Part shown: one piece after another, positions 29,679-40,580 of the stretch
How positions within the stretch are numbered: position 1 is the first letter of the stretch
Layout: every line of letters begins with the position of its first letter
Source: Gamsiella multidivaricata
Lineage: Eukaryota > Mortierellomycota > Mortierellomycetes > Mortierellales > Mortierellaceae
Length of the DNA: 47,500 bases
Assembly (NCBI RefSeq): GCF_025024155.1
Contig: NW_026251712.1
Span: 1 to 47,500, forward strand
Reading direction: 5' to 3'
The notes under the pieces: model-generated
Seen by the model: the letters and a program-made list of their open reading frames with translations, nothing else
Told to the model about the DNA's origin: nothing
Database searches by the model: none
Made by a program: the position numbers and the translations under genes

Positions 29679-32600
29679 TTAAGCAGCAACGGTTGCCACC
29701 TTCTGGGCCGCCAATGTGATCTTGTCTCCCAGACTGAGCGCAATACCCTGCGTCTTGGAACGGATGCGTACATGGCCAGTGATAGGACCATCGCCCTGGC
29801 GCTCAATGCTCAAGTTGGCCAATGCATCCTCGCCGAACACCGATCGTGCATACATGTTAGCTGAAAGGAAACCGCACTCGCCAGACAACGCTGCCTCAGG
29901 GGTTAAGCACGACATGTTGGTCGACTTCATGATGTGCTGCAAGTATTGTTGGAGATCACTAACGAAAATAATCAATGAAATGGAATGACTCTTAGTACCA
30001 TTGTATAAAGATATGCATTGTGGACCAATGAAACAGTATATCAGCAAAGTCTTGAGGAACTTACGTGATGGAGGTGTTGACATTGACCTTATTCTCCCAC
30101 TCAAACTCGAGCCACATGCTCCTGAACTGTGTCTCCGAACAGTAGGCCGGATTGATGTAGTCCATGATATCAATGTGAATGTCGTTCAGTACAACGCAGT
30201 TGCTGTCGCCCGTTGTTGGTCCATCGTACACAATATTGCCAAAGATCACCCCTGTCTCCGTGGACGACACCTTGATGTTGGCCTTGATCGAGTGGAACGA
30301 GTGAGGTGCGATCGTGTGCTGTCCTGGACGCTCCACCAACTTCAAGTCGCCCAGCGTTGCAAACTCAATAGCCAAGTTTTGTAGGGTATCCGCGGTCTGG
30401 TTGACGATCAATACATCCAACATGATATCAAACTGATGCACATTGACATAGGCCTCTGCATAGACGGGATCAGAGAAACCAGTAAGTTGAACGACCCTGC
30501 TCAACTTCGACATCAAGTCATCCTTGGTATCTCCTGCGCCGGTGGCCCTTGTCAAGTCGAGTTCGTACTCGTCTGCCTCATCTCCGTGCTTGGCCTTTGA
30601 GAACTGGCGGAAGGTGATCAAGTCGTCGGCCTGCACGCGTGTGTCCTTGTTGTCCTTGGCCTTCTTTTCCTCTTTGCGCTTCTCCTCTGCTTGAACCATC
30701 TTTCCGAAGACAACCTTGGTATCCTGCAAGAAGACCTGCTTCATCAACGGATCCTGGCCAAACTTCTCCAACACGTGAAGGCAGGACATGATACGGTCAT
30801 AAGAGTCCTCATCGATCGGAGAGTTGGCAAACTGGGACTGGCCAACACGAATAATCGAAGTCATGATCAACATGGCCTCCGCACGCAGAGAGTTCAGGCG
30901 GCGATGGTCCTGGCTCACATCCGAGAAACGGAGCACCAACTTGGTCAGGGTCGAAGCCAGTGCAGTTCCCAGATAGAAATCGCCTCCCAAGATCAAGGCC
31001 CTCAGCTGAGGCTTGGCAGCAGCCTTGACAGCATCTAGCTTAGACTGTGCAGATACGGAGGAGGCCAATGCGGATTCTGTGGCATAGGTTCCATCTGCCA
31101 GGACACGTCTCGCAGGTGCTGCTGATTTTGTCTCGGGCGCCTTGCTCTCGTTATCCTCGTTCTGGGCTTCATCCAAAAGGCGCTGCTCCGATGCCAAAAT
31201 GGGAATCTCGCCCAATCCCGTGCGAATATGCCTCCATGCATCCTCGATATTCTGAGCCTCCAAGCAGTACTCTCCGACAATCCAAAGGGCACCACGGAAG
31301 ACCTTGGCAGCCTTCATTTCGGGGAAAGTCTCCATAAGACGCTCCAGAATGGAAGAGCGAAGGCTGGGGAACTTTTCGACCACCTCACTATGGAGAGCCA
31401 AGTGAATCAAGAGATGTCAGTATTGCTAGTCCATAAGAGAATATTATAACAGTGGCTAACAAACAGCAAATGAGACACTCGTCTTACCGAACAAAAGCGA
31501 TAACATCGACTGCAGAAGGGTTGTTGGAGTCGCCCAAAAACTCCATGAGGACGTGAACGACGCTGGCAGCGACTTCAGAGAACTTGATGGCGCATGAGTG
31601 AATGGACTGGATCAACAGCTGGCGGTACTCCATGTTCAGGTCATAGTCCTGATCCAAGGTCTTTGTAAGCTCCTTCTTCAAGAATCCAACGACCTCTTCC
31701 ACATTGCGGCTCGTAACCATATCCAAGGCAATACCGATCGCCTTTCTGCGGACTGCAATATCAGGGCTACAAGATAAGAAAAGAGAGACCTGATTAATAT
31801 CTCATGCCAATATTATGCTCGTTCAAAATAAAAACCTGCAGAGAATGCTGCATAATATTTACCTTGAGAGAACTCGGAGAATCTCCATAACCAAGTCGTC
31901 CAAGACCTTCTCATGCTTCCCACGCAACTCATCGAAGCGACCCAGGACAATCAGCTTGACGTTGTTATCGGCTTCCTTGACAATGAGCTCAATGTAGCAC
32001 GAGGCGGCAGCTATAGGGTAAAGTTGAAGTATTATTGTGCGCTGTTAGAACATCCCATTGTTATCCAAAACGAAAACATCATATACATTTTACAGATGCA
32101 AGGCGGGATACCTTTGACTGCAGCGGGATTGGAGGTGAGAGCTATCAAGGTCGTGGCAGCCTCGTACTTGACAGAATGCGACTGAGCATTCAACAGCTCA
32201 AAGATACAGCGAATGTATTTGCCCTGAATGCCAAATGAAAACCAGTTGATCAGCCAACTGCGATTCCACAAATTACGGAAGATTATTGAAGGCGCAGATG
32301 TTGTACCTTGTTTGCAGAGTTATTCCTGCAGTCCTTGCGAATCAAATCGACAATCGCCATCTGAAGGAGCTCGTCAAAGCTGTTGACCTGGTTGATGACC
32401 GAATCCAGGTATTCCACAGCGAGAGGGGCAGCGCAGTTGACCAACATGACGAAGGCGTTGCGCTTGCACGCCATATCGGCCTCCTATTAATTGTTGCAGC
32501 AACGATATGTATCAGCGCCTTTCGTCAGAATATTGACAAGTACTCATCCAGCTACGATATGTTCTGAAGACGAAGCTGAACTGTACCTGAAGCAGCAATC

Positions 32601-33316
32601 CGTGGATCAACTCGGGAGCGTCAGGGACGAGATAATCAAAGTGCTTGTAGACGGTGTAGATGGCAAAGATGGCGTTCTTTCTGACATACGAGTGGCGATG
32701 TTCCTACGAGATTGCGAGAAGACAATGGATGATGGCGATTAGAGACCTGTGTTCATGGTCAGGTTGCCCAGCAGTTCCTGTCAGTACCAAACATACCAAG
32801 CAGGCACGGGCAGATGGCAACAGGGGCTCAAGCAACTCGGCCTCGCGAAGCTTGCAGAGGAAGCGGAGAGTGGAGCCTCTGATATACTCGTTGGGGTGCT
32901 GCAGATCGCCCATCAACGCGTTACTAAGGATGATAAAGTGTTATTTTCACTATTAGTGCGACACGCGCCTTCAGGACAAGGACCCTTTTTGGCGGCAAGG
33001 GCAGCAGGCCTTACCAGACAAGGATCATCTCCTGCTTGAGTTTGCCGTCGGGGTTAGTCTTTGGGCAGATTTCTAGGTAGAAGTGGACGAGTTTCTTGAG
33101 CTGTTTGTTGCGGGAGCGCATCACGTTCATGATGACGGGCATCAACAGCGAGTTCAGAGGATCGCCGTTGAGCATTGTGAAGATGATCTTGCGCATGGTC
33201 TCGATTTTGATCTCGTCCGAGCCCTTTTCGATCCTCTGGCGGAGGGTCTCAGGCCTGATCTCCTCATCAGCATCGGATTGGTGGATGATAGTGTAGCAAA
33301 CGTCTGCTGTGCTCAT
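29679..33316 (-). CDS. SEC26: Coatomer subunit beta (beta-COP), nine exons
   Basis: Part of the COPI coat for Golgi-to-ER and intra-Golgi transport, within the adaptor-like F-subcomplex. Exons 33316-33015, 32923-32797, 32703-32587, 32483-32307, 32223-32112, 32010-31863, 31766-31488, 31387-30065 and 29958-29679 give 954 residues, matching the family length, with all phases closing. It starts [12 protein letters not shown]. The N-terminal HEAT solenoid runs through exons 1-8 ([14 protein letters not shown] [35 protein letters not shown]). The C-terminal appendage starts after the charged linker [13 protein letters not shown], and [22 protein letters not shown] is retained. It ends KVATVAA. An essential gene, sharing its 559-bp upstream region with SIL1. 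Confidence 0.96.
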
Positions 33317-33875
33317 GATGTGCTGTTGGGGTGCGTGTTGAAGAGTTGGGAAAAGGTCTATCCAGACGTGAGGACGAGGTCTTTTTCACTTGTCGCGATA
33401 AAGAAGAATAGAGTGTGTTCCTAGACCCCTATGGCAGTGGTGTTGGCTGGGAAGGATGGACCAGATGACGCGCAAGGATGGAGACCGTCAGATTGGCTGG
33501 AGATGAAATCGATTGGATGATTGCCGAGGACGATGATGGTTGTTGCAGGAGGGACCAAAAGGCGGAAGGCGATGATGATGACTCTTTGCTTTCGCGTATC
33601 TCCCTCTGAAATATTTCTTGCACGGAAATAGTGCGACTCGCAGGCCAGTGGGCCCTGGTTTGACACGTCACATTGAAGGTTGGGATTGGTGGCGACAAAA
33701 TGTGCTGGCAGCCCAACGACAGTGCCACGTTGAAAATCCCTTGAGGGACCAGTCGGTGTTGGCCTGGGACCCCATCATAAAACCCCCCCTTCTCCCTTCT
33801 CATCTTGCTTTTATCCTCCTCTTTCTCATCTCCACACATACCACACCCCTTGGCGACCTTCATTCACACAAAACC
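33317..33875. promoter_or_regulatory. Shared divergent promoter of SEC26 and SIL1
   Basis: 559 nt separate the two ATGs, so both genes must be driven from here. A CATAAAA TATA-like box at 33776-33782 lies 94 nt before SIL1. The region between holds the UPRE-like element at 33661 and no supported gene. Confidence 0.7.
33661..33670. promoter_or_regulatory. UPRE-like element
   Basis: TGACACGTCA, whose reverse complement TGACGTGTCA contains the TGACGTG core bound by Hac1/XBP1-type bZIP factors in the unfolded-protein response. It lies about 115 nt upstream of the presumed SIL1 TATA box. Binding is inferred from the motif alone. Confidence 0.4.
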
Positions 33876-35375
33876 ATGGCACGAATCACCTCAAAACTCA
33901 CTCTTGTCCTCGGACTCTGTGCAGCCTTGGCCCTAGCCAACGTTGCTAACCAAGCAGCTGTCAACACCAGGCCCGAGGTCATTTGTAATAATGGCGCCTG
34001 CTACGCAAGAGTATTTCGACCCACTACAGAGTTCCAGGAGGTTCTTGAGGGCCAAGAGATCCCAAGTGGTAATAATGAATATCCCACAGGTCGATCTTTG
34101 AATAAGTCCGGTAATAGATGTGCTAACGACTCATGTTCGATCTTTCATTATTTATTAGGTCTTCATGTACAGATGGACTTTGAAACGCACAAAAAGTACG
34201 CCAAACTCATGGACCCCGAGGATGTTCAGAACAAAGATATCACCAACTCCATCCTCGTTGTCGACACAGAAACCCCTGGAACAGTTCAACATCAAATCGG
34301 ATCGAACAACCATATTGCCAGCATGCCCCCACCCATCGACGCCCAACTCGATGGCGAACCCGACTTTGCAGAACTGGAAAAGAATAGCCGGATAAACCTG
34401 CAGACAGCCTTCGATTCTATTCCGGAACTTGCACATCTCAAAAACCAAGATCAAAAGCAACAGGAACCACCAGTCGTACCATTGGGTCAACAGAGTCATC
34501 ACCAGACCTTCACAGAGCAATTGAGCATTGTCAAGTCAAGCAAAGATAATACCCTCGTCCTTGATGCATTAGAGGTATTGGCAGATCTGGCGAGCGATAT
34601 GGATTTTGGACTACGACTGTCGGAGGGCGAGGGTTTGAAGGCATTGGTCGGTCATCTGCACTGTGGAGGAAAAACTGACGCCGAATGCCAGGATGCACGA
34701 TTCGTTCGTTCCAATTCTGCACTTACCATCGGTACCGCTGTTCAGGTACAAGCTTGTTTGAAGTCTATATCAATGTATCCCGTTTTCTTTGGCATGTACA
34801 ATCCTAACAGCGTTTTCTCTCCTTCTTTTTTATTATTATTAAAGAACCACGAAAAGGCTCAGAGTGCTGCATTCAAGGCCAACCTTCACAAGTTCCTCCT
34901 CGCACGACTCGAGACCGAATCAGACAAGCAGGTTCTTCGTCGTCTGATCTTTGCCTATGGCAGTCTTGTCCGTGGCAGCAGCAACGCTTTTATTCAGGAT
35001 GAGGATATCTCGCGATTGGCAGAGGTCTACAGCAAGAGCACCGATGCACTCTTCAAACGCAAGTGTGTCAACATCATGAGAGATTTCGCAGACCCTGATA
35101 TGCAGTTTGTGAGCACCAATAACGAGGACGCTACGGTTCCCGGGGGCGGAGACGTTGACGACAGGAATGAAACCCTCAAAGAGACAATGGTGATCGTTGA
35201 CAAGGTCGGCATCGATGTCGGTCCATGGTGTGAGACACTTCAGCAGAGCAGGAACAGGTCCGATGCACCTGAGGATAATGAGTGGGAGATCGTTGACCGC
35301 GCAGTTGAGCTGCTGCATGCGTCGTACCCAGAGACCTGCATTCTGACCGGTAGCAAGATTAAAGATGAGTTATAG
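33876..35375 (+). CDS. SIL1: SIL1, nucleotide-exchange factor of the ER Hsp70
   Basis: It releases ADP from the lumenal Hsp70 (Kar2/BiP) so that client proteins can cycle. Exons 33876-34068, 34159-34745 and 34845-35375 give 436 residues. A signal peptide (LTLVLGLCAALALANVA) is followed by the family N-terminal motif ICNNGACYARVFRPTTEFQEVL. Splicing gives IPSGLHVQMDFETHKKYAKL. An armadillo-like body follows (EKAQSAAFKANLHKFLLARL, LRRLIFAYGSLVRG). The C-terminus is KIKDEL, a KDEL-type ER retrieval signal. Both introns (90 and 99 nt) are multiples of three and free of stops in frame, so an unspliced transcript would still translate; homology says they are introns. It diverges from beta-COP. Confidence 0.93.
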   Translation: MARITSKLTLVLGLCAALALANVANQAAVNTRPEVICNNGACYARVFRPTTEFQEVLEGQEIPSGNNEYPTGRSLNKSGNRCANDSCSIFHYLLGLHVQMDFETHKKYAKLMDPEDVQNKDITNSILVVDTETPGTVQHQIGSNNHIASMPPPIDAQLDGEPDFAELEKNSRINLQTAFDSIPELAHLKNQDQKQQEPPVVPLGQQSHHQTFTEQLSIVKSSKDNTLVLDALEVLADLASDMDFGLRLSEGEGLKALVGHLHCGGKTDAECQDARFVRSNSALTIGTAVQVQACLKSISMYPVFFGMYNPNSVFSPSFLLLLKNHEKAQSAAFKANLHKFLLARLETESDKQVLRRLIFAYGSLVRGSSNAFIQDEDISRLAEVYSKSTDALFKRKCVNIMRDFADPDMQFVSTNNEDATVPGGGDVDDRNETLKETMVIVDKVGIDVGPWCETLQQSRNRSDAPEDNEWEIVDRAVELLHASYPETCILTGSKIKDEL

Positions 35376-35523
35376 ATCGCCGCTCATATATTTCAATAAT
35401 AATATTAATTACAGAAGAACACATTGGTGCGCTGAGTAGGAATTGCCACTCTTTTTTTTTTGAGAACACTTTAACGGGGCAACGTGTACTGATATGGTAT
35501 CAATTATTTTATTCGCACGTTTC

Positions 35524-37001
35524 TTATTTACGCCCGTTGGCCAAACGCATTCTCTCCCCTTCCAACTATCAATGCCAGGAAAGAAGCGGTAAAGAAGAAT
35601 CGGTATAAGACGGATGAACAGCGCGGAGCAAATTTGTAGAGGCATACTTAACACATGAGCATTGGAACGAGAAAAAGATACATACCACTTTCTTGACGCG
35701 CGCAAGAGTGTATGATGAGGAGGCATTAGCCTTGCAATTTTCCGGCTCGTATGGTGGAGCAATAATAACCTCGTCCATGACCACAATCGAATCCTTTGCC
35801 CATCGGCATGGCAATCTAGCATTAGAGAAGGATAAGAGTCCATATTAGCATTCTGTAATGAAACTGTTGCACAAATACATGATGAACACCAGAGAATACA
35901 TACGTCTTGCTTAGGGCATCGAAAATATCCTGTCCAATACTCGAGACACCGACACCGATGCGTGCAGCAGCCGCCTGTGCCTCCCTAATGGCCTGCTGTT
36001 CCCTCTGTTGGATCTTGTCCAAATGAACAAATCCGACAGCCGGTAATGCCGTGGCATAGACGCTGTTTGCCCTGGCGCTATTAGTGTTGCTCTTGTCCTC
36101 CTCTTTCGTTCCCTTATCAGTGTCGGTGGCCTCTGCTGGGTTGACGGCACCACCGCTGGCTGATGTCGATTCAGAAGGCAAGGGCGTGACTTCTTTGATG
36201 TAGTTGATCTTTAGAATCCTGAAGTCGTATTTAAGTCGAGGCGCACTACCGGCGTTTCCGAGTGAAGGACTGTAGTAGACGGCGGGGGTTGTCGTAGCAG
36301 GAACCGTCTGGACAGATGGGCACTGTGTTGTGATTAAAGGAAAGAGGCAAACAAAAAAAAAAGAAAAGAAAAAGAAGCATGTCGTCGCGGAGTTAAGGAT
36401 AATAGAGATGATCTGCTTAGCAGATCGTTTGGATGGTATGATAGTAACCAGACAGACTGGTTGAATATTCCATGCAAGATAAACCCATCGAGAAACAACG
36501 TTTCAAACACCAGTAAAGCAAAGCATCGCAACGGCACAAAACACAGAAGACCCAAATGCCAAAATACGGAAAGAAAAAAATGAGTGTGTTGACCACGAGT
36601 ATGATATGAAGTACGAGGCAGTTCATGGTCACGTCGTAAGCATAGATCTGGCCCTCAAAGATCTCATCCGCCTGGGTGACGACCTTGACATGCAATCCGA
36701 CGATCCAGTCGATGCTGCCGGAGGATGCTGATCCAGATGCTGATCCCGAAGTTCCTGCCTTGTCTGCTCCAGAAGCTGAGCCGGGAGCGGCTGATTGGGA
36801 TCCCTGCGTGACTGAGGACTGGTTGCTGGGTGCGCTACTCCCGTTCTTGGATGCAGCCCCTGCTCCTGATGGACCTCCAGCGCTGGCCCCTCCAGAAGCA
36901 GCGGCAGCAGCAGCAGCAGATGGGGCAACGGCTGAGGCAGGTGCCTTGCCAGCAACGGCCGCAAAACTGATCGGGGTTGACTTCTTGTTGAGGGATTCCA
37001 T
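35524..37001 (-). CDS. LSM12: LSM12 homolog (LSM and anticodon-binding-like domains)
   Basis: Exons 37001-36615, 36322-35904, 35815-35686 and 35565-35524 give 325 residues in phase. An Ala/Gly/Ser-rich disordered N-terminus covers about 95 residues. The LSM-like domain then reads VGLHVKVVTQADEIFEGQIYAYD and continues after an intron with a Pro/Tyr-rich insert (AVYYSPSLGNAGSAPRLKYDF). The C-terminal AD domain is clear: ARIGVGVSSIGQDIFDALSKT, then LPCRWAKDSIVVMDEVIIAPPY, then ARVKKV spliced to LEGERMRLANGRK and a stop. In yeast Lsm12 works with Pbp1 and Pbp4 on RNA and ribosomes; in animals LSM12 binds Ataxin-2. Both roles are family knowledge. The last exon codes only 13 residues. Confidence 0.9.
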
Positions 37002-37255
37002 TTCACCGGGCAGTCGAAGAGGTCGAAGAGGGTCAAGTAGGTCGAGAGGGTCGAGGAAGAAGAGGTGTTTGAAACGTGTGTGGATTTGGCTGTGCTCTCC
37101 TTTTTGCCCCAACCTCTCGTGCCTCATGCGCGTTTTTGGGCTCCTGGGCCTGTAGCTGTGGACTTCACAGCACATCCCCCACAGGCGACGTCATTCCGCC
37201 GGTGGAAAATCATTTAGTGGAAATACAGGATAATCACTGGCGCCTATGCCCAGCA

Positions 37256-37474
37256 TCAATCTATCTCATTCATTCCCTTCAAGAGTGCTACGGTAGCCCG
37301 CATATAGTCCAAGGCGCACTTCCTGCTCACGTCTCTTATGATCCAGTTTTCCATCGTGACCCAGAGTTCCTTGAGCCTTGCATCGTATTTTACTTTCGCT
37401 TCCTCGCTCCCCGCTCCTTGGCGTTGAACGTTCGGGGGAACATATGCTGGCACAGGAAGGTCATTGTTGTCCAT
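37256..37474 (-). CDS. Small conserved-looking protein, unknown
   Basis: 72 codons from an ATG in a good context (GGCACCATGGAC). The protein MDNNDLPVPAYVPPNVQRQG has a proline-rich head, followed by an amphipathic helical segment (KVKYDARLKELWVTMENW, ALDYMRATVALLKGMNEID) that looks coding. No family recognised. The frame stays open upstream, so a 5' exon may exist (a GT-containing exon near 37560-37640). It ends 254 nt upstream of LSM12, on the same strand. Confidence 0.45.
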   Translation of the reverse strand: MDNNDLPVPAYVPPNVQRQGAGSEEAKVKYDARLKELWVTMENWIIRDVSRKCALDYMRATVALLKGMNEID

Positions 37475-37689
37475 GGTGCCTTGACCGTTCTGACCGTCGC
37501 ACGATCGGGTGTATATCTGATCTCGAAAACATCGAAGATCCGTGCAACCCAATGTAAACGCTTACACGGAATTTTGTTCCTGACATAGTCGGCGCATGCA
37601 AGTAATCGCACGTTCCCCCTGGAAAAAAAACGCGAAGGTACATGGCATGAGTGCCTTACACCCTTTTAGTACAGTCGTCTGAGACCAAC

Positions 37690-38220
37690 ATGCCTTCCTT
37701 TCTTCCTATTCTCATAAAAACACTTCTGTTCTCATCTTTCGCTATCGTTTCTGACGGAACCTTTTCTTTCTCTGCTTCGCAATGGGCATTCTGGGCTTGT
37801 GGCCCTTTCTTAGAAGGAAAAGGCTACGAAGCAGCTCTATTCTATCAACACACAGCTCTCTTCAACACCTTTGAACCCGGCCGTAAGCGTCTTGTCGACG
37901 TACAGGCATGCATTTTCTCCATCCTTTGCTACGCATATTCATCATGCGCTACCGGACGACAAGGCACACCTTGTTGTCGAGCGTAAACTGGGAGAGTTTT
38001 ACGACTTCCTCAAACTCGGTTCTTTACCTGGACGACTCTCCAGCAGAAGAAAAGGTACTCAATCACAAGCAGCACAAGCAACACCAGCGCCAGCATTAGC
38101 AGCCAAAAAAAAGCCTTCGATCAGCGCCACACCGAGCCAAGCTCAATCTCTTGGCCGCAAGAGAGCCAGCTCAACGCAGGAGGGACGAAAGGGGTGCGGA
38201 AAAATGCGCGCGCAGTTGTA
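37690..38220 (+). CDS. Doubtful spliced ORF with hydrophobic N-terminus
   Basis: The first frame, MPSFLPILIKTLLFSSFAIV from an ATG at 37690, looks like a signal or anchor segment and runs to about 37880. A second frame (HALPDDKAHLVVERKLGEFYDFLKLG, then K/R/S/Q-rich) runs to 38220. It has coding-like composition, but I found no intron of normal length that joins the two in phase. It could be a decayed gene or one with an exon I missed. Confidence 0.25.
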
Positions 38221-38475
38221 GACATTTCTATGTCGACCGTGGCAGCCTTGCTCAAACGTTGTTGCCTTCTCGGTGACACCATTAGGGACCAGGTTTACAC
38301 TACTTTCCCTGCCCATGAATGTCTACATTATACCATTAGTTTTATTCCAAAAGATTTGTATACATATAACCATTCTCTTGTTAAGAATTGCAAAAAAAAA
38401 AAACAAGTAACAAAGCGGGCGCTGCAGCTGAAAGGAAACCCCCTAATGTGCGTTGTAGAGTCAGACGATGTCTTC

Positions 38476-39526
38476 TTAGTGGAGCTCTTTGTCGACCTTG
38501 TCCGCAACGTCGTTGACATTATCCTTAGTGTGCTTGTTAACGGAGCGTGCAGCGTCCTTGGCCTCCTCCTTCATGTGCTTGGCAGCATCTTTAATATCGC
38601 CCTTGGCATGTTTAGCAGCCTCATTGACGTCCTTGCCCAGCTTGCGGGCATGATCAGCAGCAGGGCCTTGAGCATTCTTGAGCCAGATATCATAATTCAA
38701 AGCGGTTGCATATCCAAGCCAAGCAACATAAGGGATGGTCAGGTATCCAGCATGCTTGTCAACCTTGAAGAAGTAGTAGACAAGAGCAACAGACGAGCCC
38801 TATGTGCAGTGATAGACGGTTAGAGATAAAATTCATGTATTGCGGGGTTAGTTTCTTTGCAGACCACAAGGCAGAGCAGAATTTGGGGGCTGTGTTGCTA
38901 AAACAGAAGCATGCAGAGGTGTGTGTGCCATGTAGAATCGTGCATTAGAACGAACTGTATATTGGACTATTGGCCACAAGCACAACATGACCGACCGCCC
39001 AGACGAATTGCACACGAGAAATAACTTCTTGAATTTTCTTACTGCAGCTCCAACATTCACCCGCCAAGTCTCTACAGAGAGGTAAAACACCGCGCAATGA
39101 CATCAAAGAGCAAAAAGGCCTTACAGTCAATCCACCGGCAGTGAGAAGGGCAGCGCCAATCTTTTTCTTCCAGAACATTAGGGGCGACCAGGCAAAGTTC
39201 AAAACCATGTTCACTCCATAGATTCCCAAGCCAGTCTTGGCCATGCCGCGGATCGAGGGAATAGTGTTAGGTCCAGTGCGAAGAGCAACCAAGTGGGAGG
39301 CATAGCCGACAGAGAGGTAAAGAACAGTCCACGCGGGAACATAGGCGCAAGAGGGAGCAGCCCAGCTTGGCTTCCGTAAGGTCTCGTAGTAGTTCTGGAC
39401 ATGACGATGCGAGGGAACCGCGGAGAGAAAGCCGCCGATCAAGGGCAGACCAACGGCCATAATAGGGTAACGGGCCAGGTTCGTATTGAAACTCTGGCAG
39501 GCTTGCTGAAGAGTGTCGCCCGACAT
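38476..39526 (-). CDS. TSPO: TSPO/MBR translocator protein with long charged tail
   Basis: Exons 39526-39125 and 38799-38476 give 241 residues. The five-helix TspO/MBR domain occupies residues about 15-180. Signature stretches are YYETLRKPSWAAPSCAYVPAWTVLY, NMVLNFAWSPLMFWKKK and, after the 325-nt intron, YLTIPYVAWLGYATALNYDIW. TSPO proteins bind tetrapyrroles and sterols in mitochondrial or other membranes. The family normally stops shortly after the fifth helix. Here another 65 residues follow, rich in Ala, Lys, Asp and His in an 11-residue-like pattern (HARKLGKDVNEAAKHAKG, DIKDAAKHMKEEAKDAA). They resemble LEA group 3 or amphipathic lipid-binding helices. The tail is in the same exon as helix 5, so it is not a splicing artefact. 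Confidence 0.92.
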
Positions 39527-40580
39527 TGTGGAGTGTGGGTCTGTCAGGAAAGCGATATGGAAAACAGATGTATGGAGTAGGATTTGAAGTCGCAAGAAGA
39601 GAAGAAAAAGAAGGACGTCTTTATAGTCGTTATTGCTGTATAAGACGAGGGCAGAGGACTTGCGACAAGTTGACACTTGAATATGAGACGAAGACACAAA
39701 CAAAGACGAAAAGGGCTAGAACTGGAATCCATCTTTAGACATGCATTACCGCAGATTGGCCGAGACATTTGGCAGCAGTTCCAGGGATAGCGATGCGTGG
39801 GCGTGCTTCTGTGTGCTGTTATTCTCTTGGCCCATTGCTGGTCGACTGGATGAGGCGTATCGACCCCTGTTTGAGTCATCATGAAGAAAATACGTTCAAT
39901 GCTGACATGACCAAGTGCTGTTGGTATAGAAAAGGTACGTCGCGGTATTTGGCTGGTCTTGCATGGACAAAGGAGGATGAGCTGTTTTGATCCCCCCGGG
40001 TGCGTGTGGGATGAGCCGTCGAAGTAATTGAAGCAATTGAAGCAACCGAAGCGACTTGGACGTGAGAGTAAGGGTATCGACATGCTATGTTTGCCACTGC
40101 AAGACGCGTAAAGACGAAGTAAACAGCCGTGCGTGTTCCTGCGGACGGCTGCAATAGAGTTTGGGATCCGCTACGTAGTGAAGGAGAAAAATATGATCGC
40201 AGAGTGAGCAAACGCGAGTCTCTTTCCCTGGTTCCTGTGTGGCCCATGGGCCGAGAGTGGTGTGTGGTAAAGGCATGCAATGTTGTTGGCGTGAGTGCGA
40301 GTGTGTCATGCATGTGTATTGCTAGGCCAGGACAAGAAACAGGCCAGTGCATCGTCAATGTTCAGGGTCGTTTTCTGCTATGGGCGCAGAACAAAAAGTA
40401 ACTAACATATGTGATAGAACAGGCACCGGTGCAACTGACATCATACGTGAGGAGATATCTCTCCGTCATAAAAACCCATACCAGGTACCATCGGTCGCCT
40501 CTTCTTCTTTCTTCAATTCTTACCTTTCCGTTATTCGCTTCTTACTCTCCACCCTAACCGTATACCTCATTGCCACCACG
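39527..40580. other. Intergenic, divergent promoters of TSPO and hexokinase
   Basis: About 1.05 kb between two divergent start codons. A TCATAAAA element at 40466-40473 lies about 108 nt before the hexokinase ATG. The short frames here lack coding features. Confidence 0.6.

Noticed and set aside
33618..33875. N-terminal extension of SIL1 upstream of 33876
   Set aside because: The frame is open by chance from a non-ATG codon. A signal peptide starts at 33876 and a TATA-like box lies at 33776 inside the extension.
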